Assembly (NCBI GenBank): GCA_965233625.1
Contig: OZ247499.1
Location: forward strand, 1,364,001 to 1,428,000
DNA: 64,000 nt
DNA from: G965233625 sp965233625
Lineage (GTDB): Bacteria > Planctomycetota > Planctomycetia > Pirellulales > Pirellulaceae
Direction: 5' to 3'
Shown in pieces: positions 54,084-61,895 of this stretch (positions are counted from its first letter, which is position 1; the number at the start of each line of letters is the position of its first letter). Below the pieces are notes generated by a model that saw only the letters and a program-made list of their open reading frames with translations, was not told the DNA's origin and ran no database searches. The translations under genes and the position numbers were made by a program.

Positions 54084-56171
54084 ATGGCGGAACAATTTAC
54101 GTGGATCCCACTTTACGCGGAAATTGCAGAGCGGCTGCTTGCCTGGGAAGACCGGCAGCCGGAGCTTATCGCGTGCCTGGAAGGCCTGCGTGAGCAGGGC
54201 GTGAAGGTCACACCGATCAACGATAAAGACAAAGAAGGCAACACGTTTGTCATGAAGGAGATCGATCCCTTCACTTTCTGCGGGTCGTTCAACCGCGGCA
54301 TCCGTGACGAAGAGCGACTGGCAATTCTGAAGGAAGTTAAACAACTGCTCGGGGCTACAAAGCCATTGCCTGACGACTTCGCGGGCATTCCTATCTTGAA
54401 CAATATGCGATCTTGGCTGGTGCCCTACCAGCACTCACGCGGCCGGGACGATGTTGCCAAACTGTGGCAGGTATTCCGCGAAGCGCAAAGCGACAACCCG
54501 CTAGACAGCGCCGGGTTCGCCGCCGCATTTGACAACGCGATCAAACTCCGCGGCGTCTCCACCAATCTGACCATGGGACTATTTTGGATCCGCCCGGATA
54601 CTTTTCTGAATCTGGATAAACGCAATCGGAAATACCTGAAGATAAAGCTGCCCCGGCAAGGATTAAACGCAAAGTTCTATATATCAACGGTCAAAGATGT
54701 GCTGGAGCAGGGCAAGCCGCTGCCAGAGGTTTCCTACGCAGCATGGGTGGCGACCAGCACCATCGAAGAAGACGAGTTGCCGCCGGACAGCAACTACTGG
54801 CTGGTAGGTTCATACTGGAAGAACGCCGACCCACAAGATCAGACAGCGAGGTTTCTGGAAGAAGGTGTCTGGCAGAATGGCTACAAAGACAAATACCTGG
54901 ATGAAGTACGCTCGATACAAGTCGGGGATCGTATTGGTATTAAGTCCACGTCGACTCAGAAGAACAATCTGCCATTCGACGCCGGCGGCAACACCGTATC
55001 TAAAATGACCGTCAAAGCGATCGGTGAAATTGTCGCCAACAGGGGCGATGGTAGAACCGTGGAAGTGGAATGGGATACCAGCTTTGAACCCAAAGACTGG
55101 TACTTCTACACCAACCAGAAAACTTTGTGGCGTGTGCGGACGGACCCAAGTTATCCTTACCCGCAACACAGTCAGCAGCTTGTGGATTTTGTCTGGAAGG
55201 GCGGCCAGCAGGACTACGAGTGGTTCCTGAACCGCTGGGGCGACGCATCTGGCGATCGGCCAGACGATGCCGCCACCGATCCACCGTTCGGCGTCGAGGA
55301 CGTCGTCGCTTCCGGAGCGTTTCTTCCCGTTGCAGAACTCGAGCAGATGCTAGCGCGGCTGCAAGAGAAAAAGAATCTGATTCTGCAGGGGGCGCCGGGC
55401 GTTGGCAAAACATTCATCGCCCGTAAATTAGCCTACGCATTGATGCAGCAGAAAGCTTCTGCGCGGCTGAACATGGTGCAGTTTCACCAGTCATTTTCCT
55501 ACGAAGACTTCATACGCGGCTACCGGCCCCTGCCAGATCAGGCAGGTACATTCGGACTCCAGGATGCTGTCTTTTACAAGTTCTGCAAGCAGGCGCAGGA
55601 CGACCCGGATCAGGATTACGTGTTCATCATCGACGAAATCAACCGTGGCAATCTGAGTCAGATCTTCGGCGAGCTGCTGATGCTGATCGAAGGCGACAAA
55701 CGCGGTGAAGAGTTCGCGGTGCCGCTTGTCTATCAGCGGCAGGACGAACCACCATTCTATGTTCCACAGAACGTCTACCTGATCGGTTTAATGAACTTAG
55801 CTGACAGGTCGCTGGCGATTGTCGATTACGCACTTCGGCGAAGATTTGCATTTGCAACGCTGAAGCCGCAGTATGCGAGTGCGGTGTTTCAGAAATGGCT
55901 TTCGGACCGGAATATGGACGCCGCGCTGGCACAGCTGGTCGCATCAAGAATGAGCTCATTGAATCAGCAGATTGCTACGGATCCGCTGCTAGGCGAAAAC
56001 TACCAGATTGGTCACAGCTTCTTCTGCCCTCGAGGTGAAGATTTTTCGGGCCTGCAACGTAGCTGGTATGAAGGAGTAGTGCAGACGGAAATCGTGCCTC
56101 TGCTCAAAGAGTATTGGTTTGACAACCCGTCACGCGTCCAGCAGGCCGAAGAGGAACTGCTGGCACAATGA
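54084..56171 (+). CDS. mcrB: McrB-type AAA+ GTPase with EVE-like domain
   Basis: A 695-aa protein, the motor of a type IV modification-dependent restriction system. Residues 1-230 are a McrB-associated N-terminal part (FTWIPLYAEIAERLLAWEDR; SNLTMGLFWIRPDTFL-like). Residues 245-340 (NYWLVGSYWKNADPQDQTAR, VGDRIGIKST, MTVKAIGEIVANRGDGRTVE) look like an EVE/PUA-type domain that reads modified bases. The AAA+ module (about 425-690) has Walker A LQGAPGVGKTFIARKLA, QFHQSFSYEDFIRGYRP, Walker B VFIIDEINRGNLSQIFGELL and NLADRSLAIVDYALRRRFAF. ATG 54084 has GAGGA nine nt upstream. The stop overlaps mcrC by 4 nt. Confidence 0.93.
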   Translation: MAEQFTWIPLYAEIAERLLAWEDRQPELIACLEGLREQGVKVTPINDKDKEGNTFVMKEIDPFTFCGSFNRGIRDEERLAILKEVKQLLGATKPLPDDFAGIPILNNMRSWLVPYQHSRGRDDVAKLWQVFREAQSDNPLDSAGFAAAFDNAIKLRGVSTNLTMGLFWIRPDTFLNLDKRNRKYLKIKLPRQGLNAKFYISTVKDVLEQGKPLPEVSYAAWVATSTIEEDELPPDSNYWLVGSYWKNADPQDQTARFLEEGVWQNGYKDKYLDEVRSIQVGDRIGIKSTSTQKNNLPFDAGGNTVSKMTVKAIGEIVANRGDGRTVEVEWDTSFEPKDWYFYTNQKTLWRVRTDPSYPYPQHSQQLVDFVWKGGQQDYEWFLNRWGDASGDRPDDAATDPPFGVEDVVASGAFLPVAELEQMLARLQEKKNLILQGAPGVGKTFIARKLAYALMQQKASARLNMVQFHQSFSYEDFIRGYRPLPDQAGTFGLQDAVFYKFCKQAQDDPDQDYVFIIDEINRGNLSQIFGELLMLIEGDKRGEEFAVPLVYQRQDEPPFYVPQNVYLIGLMNLADRSLAIVDYALRRRFAFATLKPQYASAVFQKWLSDRNMDAALAQLVASRMSSLNQQIATDPLLGENYQIGHSFFCPRGEDFSGLQRSWYEGVVQTEIVPLLKEYWFDNPSRVQQAEEELLAQ

Positions 56172-57283
56172 ACCAGGAAGAAGATAACTCCGCCGTCCTC
56201 ACTGACACCGGGATTCCAGTACGCAATGTCTGGCACATGTTGCTTTACGCCTGGGAAATGGTGCATTTGCAACAGCGATGGAACGCGGCAGCCGAGCAGG
56301 CGCCATCTCTCGATGCGTTGCTCGCCACCGTACTTACCGATCTCATTCAGCATCGACTGCGGATTGGCTTGGCACGCGACTATCGGACAAACTGCGATGA
56401 GATTCCAGGAGTGCGCGGCCGTGTGGACTTTAACGAGAGCTTAAAACGCACTTCGTTTCAGCACGGCCGGGCCTTCTGCCGCTATCAGATCTACAGCGGC
56501 AATGTCACAAAAAACCAGATTGTCCGCAGCACACTTGCGCGATTAGTACAGACGGGCAACTTCGGATCTCATAAGAAAAAGGCCGATGAGCTGCGTCTGC
56601 GTTTGCGACGCGTTGTGTGGGAGATGGATGGCATCGACATTATCGAGCTTAAACCTTCCAGCGTACGACGCGAGCAGTTACAGAGACACGATGCCGACTA
56701 CCGGCTAATGCTTGCGATCTGCCACCTGATCCTTTCCCGATTCATGCCAACCGAATCGATCGGCGCCGCCGGCGCACCGTCAACAGACCGTGAGGCTTAC
56801 CGGCTGTTTGATATTTACGAGAAGTTCGTGGCAAGGTTCTTCCGGCTTCGCCTAAAAGGATGGATAGTCCGCCAGCAGGCTGTTCTTTACTGGCCCGCTA
56901 AAGAGCCGTCGCAGTTGCTGCCCGCCATGAAACCTGATCTCGTGCTCAAGCACAAAGCAACAGGCGAATTGATCGTGCTCGACACCAAGTTTACGGCAAA
57001 GCTGTTCAGTTCCAGCCAACACGGATCGAAGCATTTCAGCCGCGATCACCTGTTTCAGATCTACGCCTATCTCAAATCCCAGGAACACCAGTCGCCCCAG
57101 CACGGGACTGCATCCGGCGTGTTGCTCTACCCCACCGTTATGAACCCTGTTCACGAATCAGTGACCATTCAGAACCACGCCATTCACTGGGAGACTGTAG
57201 ATCTCGCGCAGCCGTGGGAGCAGATTGAATCTGAACTGCTGGATATTCCGCTCAGTATTCTAAAATCACTTTCCCAGAACTAA
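56168..57283 (+). CDS. mcrC: McrC-type nuclease subunit
   Basis: A 371-aa protein of the McrC (5-methylcytosine restriction) family. NVWHMLLYAWEM and EIPGVRGRVDFNESLKRTSF are the family's N-terminal features. The PD-(D/E)XK nuclease core is visible as MKPDLVLKHKATGELIVLDT followed by KFTAK. It works with the McrB ring to cleave DNA with modified cytosines. The start ATG 56168 overlaps the mcrB stop as ATGA, so the subunits are translationally coupled. The last 100 residues (FQIYAYLKSQEHQSPQH) are typical. Confidence 0.93.
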   Translation: MNQEEDNSAVLTDTGIPVRNVWHMLLYAWEMVHLQQRWNAAAEQAPSLDALLATVLTDLIQHRLRIGLARDYRTNCDEIPGVRGRVDFNESLKRTSFQHGRAFCRYQIYSGNVTKNQIVRSTLARLVQTGNFGSHKKKADELRLRLRRVVWEMDGIDIIELKPSSVRREQLQRHDADYRLMLAICHLILSRFMPTESIGAAGAPSTDREAYRLFDIYEKFVARFFRLRLKGWIVRQQAVLYWPAKEPSQLLPAMKPDLVLKHKATGELIVLDTKFTAKLFSSSQHGSKHFSRDHLFQIYAYLKSQEHQSPQHGTASGVLLYPTVMNPVHESVTIQNHAIHWETVDLAQPWEQIESELLDIPLSILKSLSQN

Positions 57284-57415
57284 ACATCGAGTTCAGATGG
57301 TTCGAGTCTCACACGCACTCCTGGTAGCACGCTAGATGAGAGAGCGTCGCTGGCGGAATCTTCGAAATCGCCGCGTTGCAACATTAAGTTTCTACTGTTG
57401 AATGGTTTGCGGCAA

Positions 57416-57483
57416 TTCACGCCTTCGCTTGTTGCCGGCGCTGTTGCATCTGCGACCACGCCGGCAACAAGCGATGGCGTGAA
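57416..57483. repeat. 25-bp inverted repeat (long hairpin)
   Basis: The left arm 57416-57440 (TTCACGCC, CGCTTGTTGCCGGCG) and the right arm 57459-57483 pair at 24 of 25 positions around an 18-nt loop. It has no T-run, so it is not a simple terminator. It could be a structured RNA, a protein-binding site or the end of a small element. Confidence 0.75.
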
Positions 57484-57506
57484 CTGATTGCGAACGTACT
57501 GAAACG

Positions 57507-57554
57507 CTAAATTCCCGCCCAAAACGTGACATAATATATAGGGAACAATTATCC
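57507..57554 (+). repeat. Dispersed CTAAATT element, copy 5 (right array)
   Basis: CTAAATTCCCGCCCAAAACG, then TGACATAATATATAGGGAAC and ATTATCC. It starts 24 nt after the long hairpin. Confidence 0.65.
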
Positions 57555-57637
57555 ATCAGAGCTCTGGCGAACATCGGCTTTTCGCCGTTCGCCAACATAC
57601 TATCGCCCGGCGGGTTTTACTGTCACCGCGTTCACAG

Positions 57638-57688
57638 CTAAATTCACGGCAAAAACGGGGCATGTAATATAGGGAGAAGTGTAGCCAT
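57638..57688 (+). repeat. Dispersed CTAAATT element, copy 6 (right array)
   Basis: CTAAATTCACGGCAAAAACG, then GGGCATGTAATATAGGGAGA and GTGTAGCC, 131 nt after copy 5. A CTGTCACCG motif lies about 20 nt before it. Confidence 0.65.
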
Positions 57689-57780
57689 CAGACACCAGCC
57701 AATTCCGCTGCTGAACGGACTATAAGAGAGTTCATTCTGCTGTCACACGTTCACCCTGCTTATCGCGCTACCGCCGGCAT

Positions 57781-57830
57781 CTAAATTGACGTCGGAAACG
57801 GGACATAACACTTGGGGCACGGTCTAGCTA
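57781..57830 (+). repeat. Dispersed CTAAATT element, copy 7 (right array)
   Basis: CTAAATTGACGTCGGAAACG, then GGACATAACACTTGGGGCAC and TCTAGC, 143 nt after copy 6. A CTGTCACACG motif lies about 40 nt before it. Confidence 0.6.
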
Positions 57831-58042
57831 TTGGCAACTCGTTGGATATTTAAAAGGTTGCTTTCCTAGCATGAAGAACAATCGATTTACGCAATTCTGG
57901 TGTCGATCACTGACTAACGGCCTATACGGAGAAACCGTTGGCGGGAGAACGGTTGCCTAATTATCACGGAAAGACAGTGCAGTAACCGCAACTTAAGCGA
58001 CTCTGCAACGCGCACATTCTTTACACATACAGGAGAAAGAAC

Positions 58043-58237
58043 ATGAATGTTAAGGACCCGGATCCACACAGTCAGGGTGACAAAGGAGTCCGTGTGACAC
58101 TGACTCCGCAGCAATCGCAATTTGCAGAAGTGCTTGGCTTTGAACTTGCGAATTGCTGGAACGAAGAAAATGCGGCATCTGATAGAATCAACTCTCGCAG
58201 CGCAACCATCAAAACTTCGAAGAACCAAAATAACTAG
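58043..58237 (+). CDS. Small unknown protein after the right array
   Basis: A 64-aa protein: a polar N-terminus, then VRVTLTPQQSQFAEVLGFEL and ANCWNEENAASDRINS. The LTPxQxxFAxVLGxxLAxxW pattern recalls short proteins seen near planctomycete integrases. AGGAGAAAG lies before ATG 58043, a strong ribosome site. It is convergent with the next gene and overlaps its stop by 4 nt. Confidence 0.6.
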   Translation: MNVKDPDPHSQGDKGVRVTLTPQQSQFAEVLGFELANCWNEENAASDRINSRSATIKTSKNQNN

Positions 58238-59208
58238 AGACCGGCAACTATGGCTTGCAGCTCTTCAATATTCGATTCAACATCTTCGCAATGACCGCAA
58301 GTGCTGCACCCGAATTTAAAAGTGACGATGCCCGCAGCATCTGGCGGTTCAGCCTTGGCGATCCAATCGCCATCCGCACATTCGCAGGTAAGACCGCGGC
58401 GAAAGCGTAACAGATCAGCAAACTCTGAAAACTTAATGCCGATATCTGCGTCAGAAGTCGCGCCGCCTGCGATAGCTTCATCGGCCGTTATGGTGAAGGC
58501 TGTTTCATTGGCGCCTAGTTTGATGGCTTTGTACCGGCGATCAGCTTCTCGCCGGTTTGTGGTCATTTCCGCCGTGAATTCCATCATTCGCAGCAGCACG
58601 CCTACGTGGCGCTGCTCCGCAGGGTTTGCAATGATTTTAAGGATAACCTGGCGGTGATTCTGAAACTGATCGTGAAGCATCAGCAGCGGTAAATTGCCGA
58701 GATCCGGGCTCTGATAATAAAACCGTGCAAACAGTTCATGCTCTTTTTCAAGCAGTGGAACGGCTAGTGCATTCGCGAAAGCATGCATGGCGACATCAAC
58801 ACAGTCGGCGATATAACTATACGCCGTATAAACGTTTTCCAGCAGTACCTGGCGCACCACCTCTTTATCAATAGGACCACCATTCTTCTTTTGTTTGGAG
58901 ATCTGACGAATCAGATTATCGCGTTTGTCAAAAAACCAGGAATGAAATTCGTCCGTTGTGTCGTCCGCATGTTTCTCAACTGCGGCGAGAAGTCTCTCTA
59001 TGACCCGTTCGTGATCGAGCGGGTCGATATTCCTAAGGGCTACCGGCCCCAGATCGAAGAGACATAGTCGAATCAGCCGGCTCAATTCGCCTGCTGACAA
59101 CTGAGCTACATCGACAGGATTGCGTTTCGCTGCTTCAACCATTGCAGCAGCGATAACCGTGTCTTCTGACGGATCACCTGACTCGATCGCCTCACGGCCG
59201 TGCGCCAT
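58234..59208 (-). CDS. Unknown protein with C-terminal zinc-like cluster
   Basis: A 324-aa protein, largely helical (GELSRLIRLCLFDLGPVALR, IERLLAAVEKHADDTTDEFH, NVYTAYSYIADCVDVAMHAF). The C-terminus carries Cys residues in TCECADGDWIAKA and KFGCSTCGHCEDVES, a probable zinc site. No family is recognised. The start at ATG 59208 lies inside the preceding ORF, and the same frame is open some 60 nt further upstream, so either the two genes overlap by 103 nt or one frameshift separates them. Confidence 0.65.
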   Translation of the reverse strand: MAHGREAIESGDPSEDTVIAAAMVEAAKRNPVDVAQLSAGELSRLIRLCLFDLGPVALRNIDPLDHERVIERLLAAVEKHADDTTDEFHSWFFDKRDNLIRQISKQKKNGGPIDKEVVRQVLLENVYTAYSYIADCVDVAMHAFANALAVPLLEKEHELFARFYYQSPDLGNLPLLMLHDQFQNHRQVILKIIANPAEQRHVGVLLRMMEFTAEMTTNRREADRRYKAIKLGANETAFTITADEAIAGGATSDADIGIKFSEFADLLRFRRGLTCECADGDWIAKAEPPDAAGIVTFKFGCSTCGHCEDVESNIEELQAIVAGL

Positions 59209-59705
59209 AATTCGCTTACCGACCAGCGTTGGCCGTCGCCGTTCAAATCGACGCCAATCGTGTCCGGCAGAATATCTGCATTCCCATCCGATTGTACGCT
59301 GCGTGTAACCCGCAAATCAGTCGCCCGGCGGAATCTTCGGTTGAATGTTTCGCGTTGCCGCGCGGAATGCTGGTAAATCAGACGCAGCGCGTGGTACGAA
59401 AAACTCTGTTTCTCGTCCAGTTGTTCGCAATTGCGGAGCAGAGCGTGCCCGGCCAGGCTGGCCTTAAGTATCAACGGATTCGCGCAGCGTGTTGGCCAGA
59501 ATCGACGGTAACCATCGGCACCCGTAAAGCTACTCAGCGACAGTTGAAAGCCCGCAGGTAAATCGAGCGATGACGGAGGAGACCAGTCATAACGCGACAC
59601 TTGTACGGTGGGCATTTCGCGTTCTGAACTATCGCCCAGCGTTTTGGGGGGCAACTCCTGAACTGTAATTGCGCCTGGATTATGTAGTCTTGGTATAGCA
59701 ATCAA
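59106..59705 (-). CDS. Unknown protein, possibly frameshifted with the gene downstream
   Basis: A 199-aa frame. The N-terminal 150 residues look coding (PTVQVSRYDWSPPSSLDLPA, FSYHALRLIYQHSARQRETF), while the last 40 residues (WSVSELWRTAVRRSSQ on) look like out-of-frame reading of the downstream gene. A frameshift near 59215-59260 would join this frame to the 324-aa protein and give one protein of about 490 aa. I cannot decide between overlap, sequencing error and real decay. No family is recognised. Confidence 0.5.
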   Translation of the reverse strand: MIAIPRLHNPGAITVQELPPKTLGDSSEREMPTVQVSRYDWSPPSSLDLPAGFQLSLSSFTGADGYRRFWPTRCANPLILKASLAGHALLRNCEQLDEKQSFSYHALRLIYQHSARQRETFNRRFRRATDLRVTRSVQSDGNADILPDTIGVDLNGDGQRWSVSELWRTAVRRSSQVIRQKTRLSLLQWLKQRNAILSM

Positions 59706-59962
59706 ATGCGTTCCTTGCTGCGTTGGTTGTTTCAGTGAAAGTGGAGCGTGTTAGCTCCAATTCCTTTATAGCAACCGGGTTGTGCGGCGCCGACTGCTAT
59801 GCAGATTCCAAACCGCAACACTTCCCTGCCTACGCCTCCCATTCAACCTAGGCCTCCACGCGAATACGTTTCGTCCGTTTTTCCATTGTTAAGTAAACGA
59901 CCAAAAGTCTTCAGGCACAGCCGGAAAGTACAGCGGTCAGAACTTTGCAATGGTAGCCCCGC

Positions 59963-60226
59963 ATGCCTACACAGAATAGAAACTTACGCCTCACGGACGG
60001 CGAAATAGGCCGCGCATTCCACGACCCCACCTGGGGCACGGCTTTTCCACCAATTCTGAATGTCGATCAAGCCGCCAAGCTGATCGGAGTACCGAAGGCC
60101 ACGATCTACGACTGGTCAAGCCGTGGGCTGCTGAACGGATGCTCGAAAAAGGTTGGCCGACACCTGCGAATCATTCGCGATCGCTTCTTAAAACATATCT
60201 TTAACGATGGGTTATCTAATGGATAA
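59963..60226 (+). CDS. Excisionase/MerR-like helix-turn-helix protein
   Basis: An 87-aa protein with FPPILNVDQAAKLIGVPKAT then IYDWSSRGLLNGCSKKVGRH, an HTH_17/excisionase-type DNA-binding domain. Its stop overlaps the integrase start by 8 nt. It probably controls the direction of integration for the right island. No strong ribosome site precedes ATG 59963. Confidence 0.75.
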   Translation: MPTQNRNLRLTDGEIGRAFHDPTWGTAFPPILNVDQAAKLIGVPKATIYDWSSRGLLNGCSKKVGRHLRIIRDRFLKHIFNDGLSNG

Positions 60227-61322
60227 GAAACGCACACACAACAACTCTCGAACGCAGTATGAACAAGTGACCCAACGGGTGCGCATCTTCAAACGTGGCA
60301 CCCGCTACTACGCCAACTATCAGTTCAATGGCAGGCAGATGCGGCCCCCGCTAAAAACCGCTTCCAAAAAACAGGCCCGGCTGGAAGCACTTAAGATCGA
60401 TGCTGAACTGGAAACTGGCGTTCAAAACGACCGCAAGAAGAATGACGCGACCATCACAGAAGGGGTCAACGCATACCGTGACTTCCTAGAGGTCGAGGGC
60501 CGGGCACCGAAAACTTTATCGAAATACAACACCGTGTTCGAGCGGCTGATTTCGCTCGCGAGCCGCCGCAATACCCAGCGACTCAGTCAGGTCGATCTCG
60601 CATTTATCGACGCATATCGCCGGCAACGCAAACGGGCGGACGCTGCGCCGAAGACCATCCACACCGAGGTTACGATTGTCCGCCAGGTCATCAACTTTGC
60701 CCTAAGTCGTCGCCTACTGATGGATGACCCGCTGGCAGGGCTGAGACTACAACGTCCGAAGCCGACCGAGCAACCCTGCTGGCGCCCGGATGAAGTGGAA
60801 AAGATTCTAACGGCCTGCAATGACCATTATCGGTCACCGTTAACTATACTGGCGAACACTGGCATGCGTGTCGGCGAGCTGAAGCATCTGACCTGGCCGG
60901 ATATCGACTTTGAAAACGGCGTGCTTCACGTCCGTGCAAAAGATGAATGGAAGCCCAAGACTGGCGACCGGCGCGCAATACCGATGAACCCTACGGTGCA
61001 CAGGACGCTTGAAACTATGCCACGGCACGGACGCTGGGTTTTCACCGCAGCGCCTACAAAAAAGTATTCAGCTAAGAACCGGCAAATCAGCGAACGACGC
61101 ATGCTGGTACATTTAAAACGCGTGCTCCGCCTCTTAGGTCTTGAAGGAAAGCTTCACACCTTCCGCCATTCATTCATTTCGACAGCACTCATCAAAGGCA
61201 CGCCGGAAGCCATCGTCCGCAGTTGGGTGGGGCACGTCGACCCTGCGATCATGAAATTATACACGCACATTGCTGACGTAGACTCGCAGGCAGCCATGCG
61301 GCGCCTGTCGCAGCCTGACTAA
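60219..61322 (+). CDS. Tyrosine site-specific integrase (right island)
   Basis: A 367-aa phage-type integrase. N-terminal arm-binding region (FKRGTRYYANYQFNGRQMRP), SAM-like core-binding domain (about 80-165: VEGRAPKTLSKYNTVFERLI) and catalytic domain. Catalytic residues: Arg in NTGMRVGELKHLTW, His-x-x-Arg in LHTFRHSFIST, His in SWVGHVDP, and Tyr in IMKLYTHIADVD. ATG 60219 overlaps the excisionase stop by 8 nt; ATG 60207 is also possible. It ends 143 nt from the 3' end of tRNA-Ser, the usual layout for an integrase using that tRNA as attachment site. Confidence 0.93.
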   Translation: MDKKRTHNNSRTQYEQVTQRVRIFKRGTRYYANYQFNGRQMRPPLKTASKKQARLEALKIDAELETGVQNDRKKNDATITEGVNAYRDFLEVEGRAPKTLSKYNTVFERLISLASRRNTQRLSQVDLAFIDAYRRQRKRADAAPKTIHTEVTIVRQVINFALSRRLLMDDPLAGLRLQRPKPTEQPCWRPDEVEKILTACNDHYRSPLTILANTGMRVGELKHLTWPDIDFENGVLHVRAKDEWKPKTGDRRAIPMNPTVHRTLETMPRHGRWVFTAAPTKKYSAKNRQISERRMLVHLKRVLRLLGLEGKLHTFRHSFISTALIKGTPEAIVRSWVGHVDPAIMKLYTHIADVDSQAAMRRLSQPD

Positions 61323-61369
61323 CCAACCCTTAAGACGCAGTAATAAGGAGATTCACGATGATTAGGAAC

Positions 61370-61388
61370 AAGCACAAAATAAGCACAA
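61370..61388 (+). promoter_or_regulatory. Putative integrase arm-type sites, right end of right island
   Basis: AAGCACAA at 61370-61377 and again at 61381-61388, with a 3-nt gap, about 80 nt inside the att core. A matching pair lies at 15077-15095 inside the opposite island end. Confidence 0.55.
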
Positions 61389-61464
61389 TCGCGACGATGG
61401 GAGGGTTGGTGCCGGCGCAAAACAAAAGCTGCCAACGGTTTACGTCGACAGCTTTGAATATTAA

Positions 61465-61481
61465 CGGAGAGGACAGGATTC
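61465..61481 (+). other. Attachment site (att) in the tRNA-Ser 3' end
   Basis: CGGAGAGGACAGGATTC, the 3' terminal 17 nt of the tRNA read on the plus strand, identical to 14930-14946. Integration here keeps the tRNA intact. Confidence 0.85.
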
Positions 61482-61551
61482 GAACCTGCGGATCGGTTAC
61501 CCGATCACGGATTTAGCAAACCCGCGCTTTCGACCACTCAGCCACCTCTCC
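61465..61551 (-). tRNA. tRNA-Ser (anticodon GCU)
   Basis: An 87-nt class II tRNA. The acceptor stem GGAGAGG (5') pairs with CCTCTCC (3'), followed by discriminator G. The anticodon loop reads TTTGCTAAA (anticodon GCT at DNA level), a long variable arm (TGATCGGGTAACCGATC) marks it as serine, and the T arm has GGTTCGAATCC. The CCA end is not encoded. It is the integration target of the right island and probably of the left one. Confidence 0.96.
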
Positions 61552-61895
61552 TTTGGGGACTATTTTGCCTCAGGAATGTTTGTAACGCAAGGTGGGTTTC
61601 ATGAGTTTGTCCGTTGACGCCTGATGGTGACGGCTCTGCTTGGGGTTGCCCGTTTCATCTGGTCTGCTGGCGATCAGCATGCGCGATTTGGCGCCAGATG
61701 CAGAGATTCTGCCTGGTGGTGAGTAAATGGAGAGAGCCTGCAGAACGACGTGTATATAGCTGTTGTGCAATGGCTTCAGTGTTGTGCCCCCGCTTTGTCG
61801 TTACTGTGGCATGGCGATTGCTTCCTTGGCATCCTGCGTAGGGTGTCTAAGACATCTTCGTGAAATCGTTGCAATCTCACTCCTTGATCATCAGC
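61552..61895. other. Intergenic region right of the tRNA
   Basis: About 345 nt between tRNA-Ser and the topoisomerase gene. It should contain the promoters of both. I see no further gene, repeat or att copy. Confidence 0.4.

Larger units (their letters stand above)
57284..58042. other. Non-coding region with hairpin and repeat array
   Basis: About 760 nt after mcrC without a supported gene. It contains a 25-bp hairpin (57416-57483) and three dispersed elements spaced 131 and 143 nt. The first unit also has TGGCGAAC (57563-57570) and GTTCGCCA pairing around a CGGC/GCCG core, a further stem. The right end holds the AGGAG for the small ORF at 58043. Confidence 0.6.

Noticed and set aside
57507..57554. 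The dispersed element as a plain sigma-70 promoter
   Set aside because: CATAATATA resembles a -10 box, but no -35 box at 16-18 nt is shared by the copies, and the copy at 3021 has no plus-strand gene after it.
57507..57830. The repeat arrays as CRISPR or integron attC arrays
   Set aside because: Elements are degenerate with long variable intervals of 130-157 nt, so not CRISPR. The attC end motifs (RYYYAAC and GTTRRRY) and an integron-type integrase are absent.
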